A DNA stretch of 64,000 nt, taken from contig AP014633.1 in NCBI GenBank assembly GCA_000828835.1, positions 682,001 to 746,000 on the forward strand, given 5' to 3'. Positions 63,024 through 64,000 of this stretch are shown here, one piece after another. Below the pieces are notes generated by a model. It searched no databases, was not told where the DNA came from, and worked only from the letters and a program-made list of their open reading frames with translations. Position numbers and translations under genes: made by a program. The DNA comes from Thioploca ingrica (GTDB lineage: Bacteria; Pseudomonadota; Gammaproteobacteria; Beggiatoales; Beggiatoaceae). How positions within the stretch are numbered: position 1 is the first letter of the stretch; every line of letters starts with the position of its first letter.

Positions 63024-64000
63024 GTGGAGAAAAGACGTTCGGTTGCTCAACATTCGGCGCTAATACCTATCATTGAATTAGGAAATAATGGTGATGTGAC
63101 CATCCCACCAAAGAATCTATTGTTGGAAGTTCATGCTGCTCCGTATCAGTTCGGGGATGACACTGATGATCTAGCTAGGAAAGCTAAGCAAAAAGAAATT
63201 GAACTTAAAGCCATCGATAAGGACTGGGATAGAGTTGCCGCTCCCTTGCGTAAGGTTAACGTGGTACTTTATCGCTCCGGTTGTGTCGCCGCCGGCGCAG
63301 TGCGCAAATTAGGATTGAAACAACCTAGACTGGCGCTTTATCAATGGATTAAACCGCAAGCTTGGCTAGAGCAACAAAGGTTGTATTCTTCATCCTATCC
63401 CGAAGAACTCAGTGAGGGAAACAGTGCTGAACTCGGGTTAGCATTGGTACTGTTGATGGCAGCCAGTGGTTCTCCCTATCGTCAAGTGATAGCAACCGGT
63501 AAGCTTAGCGGTCAAACGCAGTTAATCCGGGAACGTGACGTAAAAATATTGCCAGTAAGTAAGTTAGAGGAAAAATTTAATTTAGTTATACAACAAGTTA
63601 CTCAAGGTCAGCTTCCTCGAGATAAAGAGTTATTATTTTTTATCCCGAAGTACTGTAACCAAGGAGAATCGGCAGTTGAGGTTGAAAATCGGCCTGAAGT
63701 TCAAATTTTGCGAACTTTAGGCATTCAAGTAATACTGGTAGAATGGTTAAGTGAAGCCGCTGAAAAATTAAAAGCTAACACAGCGAGATATTTGCTACAA
63801 GACTTGATTTTGAAATGGTTTATAATAGTGCTATTGGTAATGAGCTTGAGTTGGGTTAGTTGGCTGGGGTGGCAAGATCGGGCTATTAGTATGAAATTTG
63901 TTGCGGCTAATCCGGTGACTTTATCAGCCGAACCTTTTTTAGTTTGTTTTAAGGGTAAAAAAGTTCATTATCAATCGATTGCACGCGAAGGAATCGTTCC
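63024..64000 (+). CDS. Operon gene 4 (partial): Lon-like domain, membrane helix, further domain
   Basis: GTG 63024 follows AAGGAGG; 325 codons are open to the window edge. Residues 1-60 are basic and helical, with a central KVNVVLYRSGCVAAGAV. Residues 130-250 match the Lon-type fold better than gene 3: EGNSAELGLALVLLMA (Ser134 at the GPSAG position), VIATGKLSG, ILPVSKLEEKFNLVIQ, LLFFIPK and LRTLGIQVILVEWLSEAAEK. At the usual catalytic Lys position there is Glu; a Lys lies two residues before. A membrane helix at about 262-283 (LILKWFIIVLLVMSLSWVSW) leads to an incomplete C-terminal domain (AANPVTLSAEPFLVCFKGKK). Confidence 0.65.
   Translation, partial: MEKRRSVAQHSALIPIIELGNNGDVTIPPKNLLLEVHAAPYQFGDDTDDLARKAKQKEIELKAIDKDWDRVAAPLRKVNVVLYRSGCVAAGAVRKLGLKQPRLALYQWIKPQAWLEQQRLYSSSYPEELSEGNSAELGLALVLLMAASGSPYRQVIATGKLSGQTQLIRERDVKILPVSKLEEKFNLVIQQVTQGQLPRDKELLFFIPKYCNQGESAVEVENRPEVQILRTLGIQVILVEWLSEAAEKLKANTARYLLQDLILKWFIIVLLVMSLSWVSWLGWQDRAISMKFVAANPVTLSAEPFLVCFKGKKVHYQSIAREGIV

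Noticed and set aside
1..64000. tRNA, rRNA or prophage att sites
   Set aside because: I scanned the gene-free gaps for T-loop GGTTCGAATCC-like signatures and clover-leaf pairing and saw none; no integrase or phage structural gene is present.

Overview
The window looks like chromosomal DNA from a colourless, gliding-type sulfur-oxidising gammaproteobacterium, most likely Beggiatoaceae/Thiotrichales-like. This is an inference. It rests on a complete reverse-type dissimilatory sulfite reductase (rDsr) cluster, AT-rich gammaproteobacterial housekeeping genes, many short palindromic repeats, remnants of toxin-antitoxin and IS200/IS605-like elements, and several very large low-complexity or modular exported proteins. 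No rRNA, tRNA or CRISPR array was seen.

Layout. 1-4170 (minus strand) is the N-terminal 1390 codons of a giant exported protein: P-domain, six anchor-D-like modules, then a beta-helix. 4171-8234 holds a MITE-like repeat, msrA, a SPOR-domain protein and two formyltransferase/hydrolase genes (fhcD, fhcC) of the tetrahydromethanopterin C1 pathway. 8566-13030 (minus) carries a glycine-betaine binding protein and the type II secretion genes gspD and gspC. A 1000-aa repeat-rich exported protein is divergent from gspC. 16713-23287 is a run of C1, folate and RNA genes: hypX, rlmJ, folC, glyA, ribD. 23430-28043 holds a Wzx-type flippase, a sulfotransferase, a tnpB-less IS200/IS605-like element, and an MCE protein with its lipoprotein. 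28155-32935 holds two small exported proteins, gyrA, an SMR transporter and kdsB. 33314-37756 (minus) is a second large exported anchor-D protein with paired palindromic operator-like sites upstream. 38183-40061 holds a Uma2 protein, a broken PIN toxin and a TauD-like dioxygenase.

40462-53868 is the centrepiece: dsrABEFHCMKLJOP in order, followed by a YbiB-like gene and a Met-rich membrane protein, closed by a good intrinsic terminator. DsrAB oxidises sulfite-level sulfur, DsrEFH and DsrC relay sulfur, DsrMKJOP is the membrane electron module and DsrL the NAD(P)H/iron-sulfur flavoprotein. dsrN, dsrR and dsrS do not follow in this window.

54628-59364 is a distinctly GC-rich island with an RND efflux pair, bordered by pieces of the same MITE family seen at 4619. 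59744-60230 is AT-rich repeat DNA plus a wrecked DUF2281/PIN antitoxin-toxin pair. From 60447 to the right edge runs a tight four-gene operon that I cannot assign to any known system. Its third and fourth products both look like stand-alone Lon-protease-type (S16) folds without an ATPase, and the fourth is tethered by a membrane helix. This is the best candidate for an undescribed system here.
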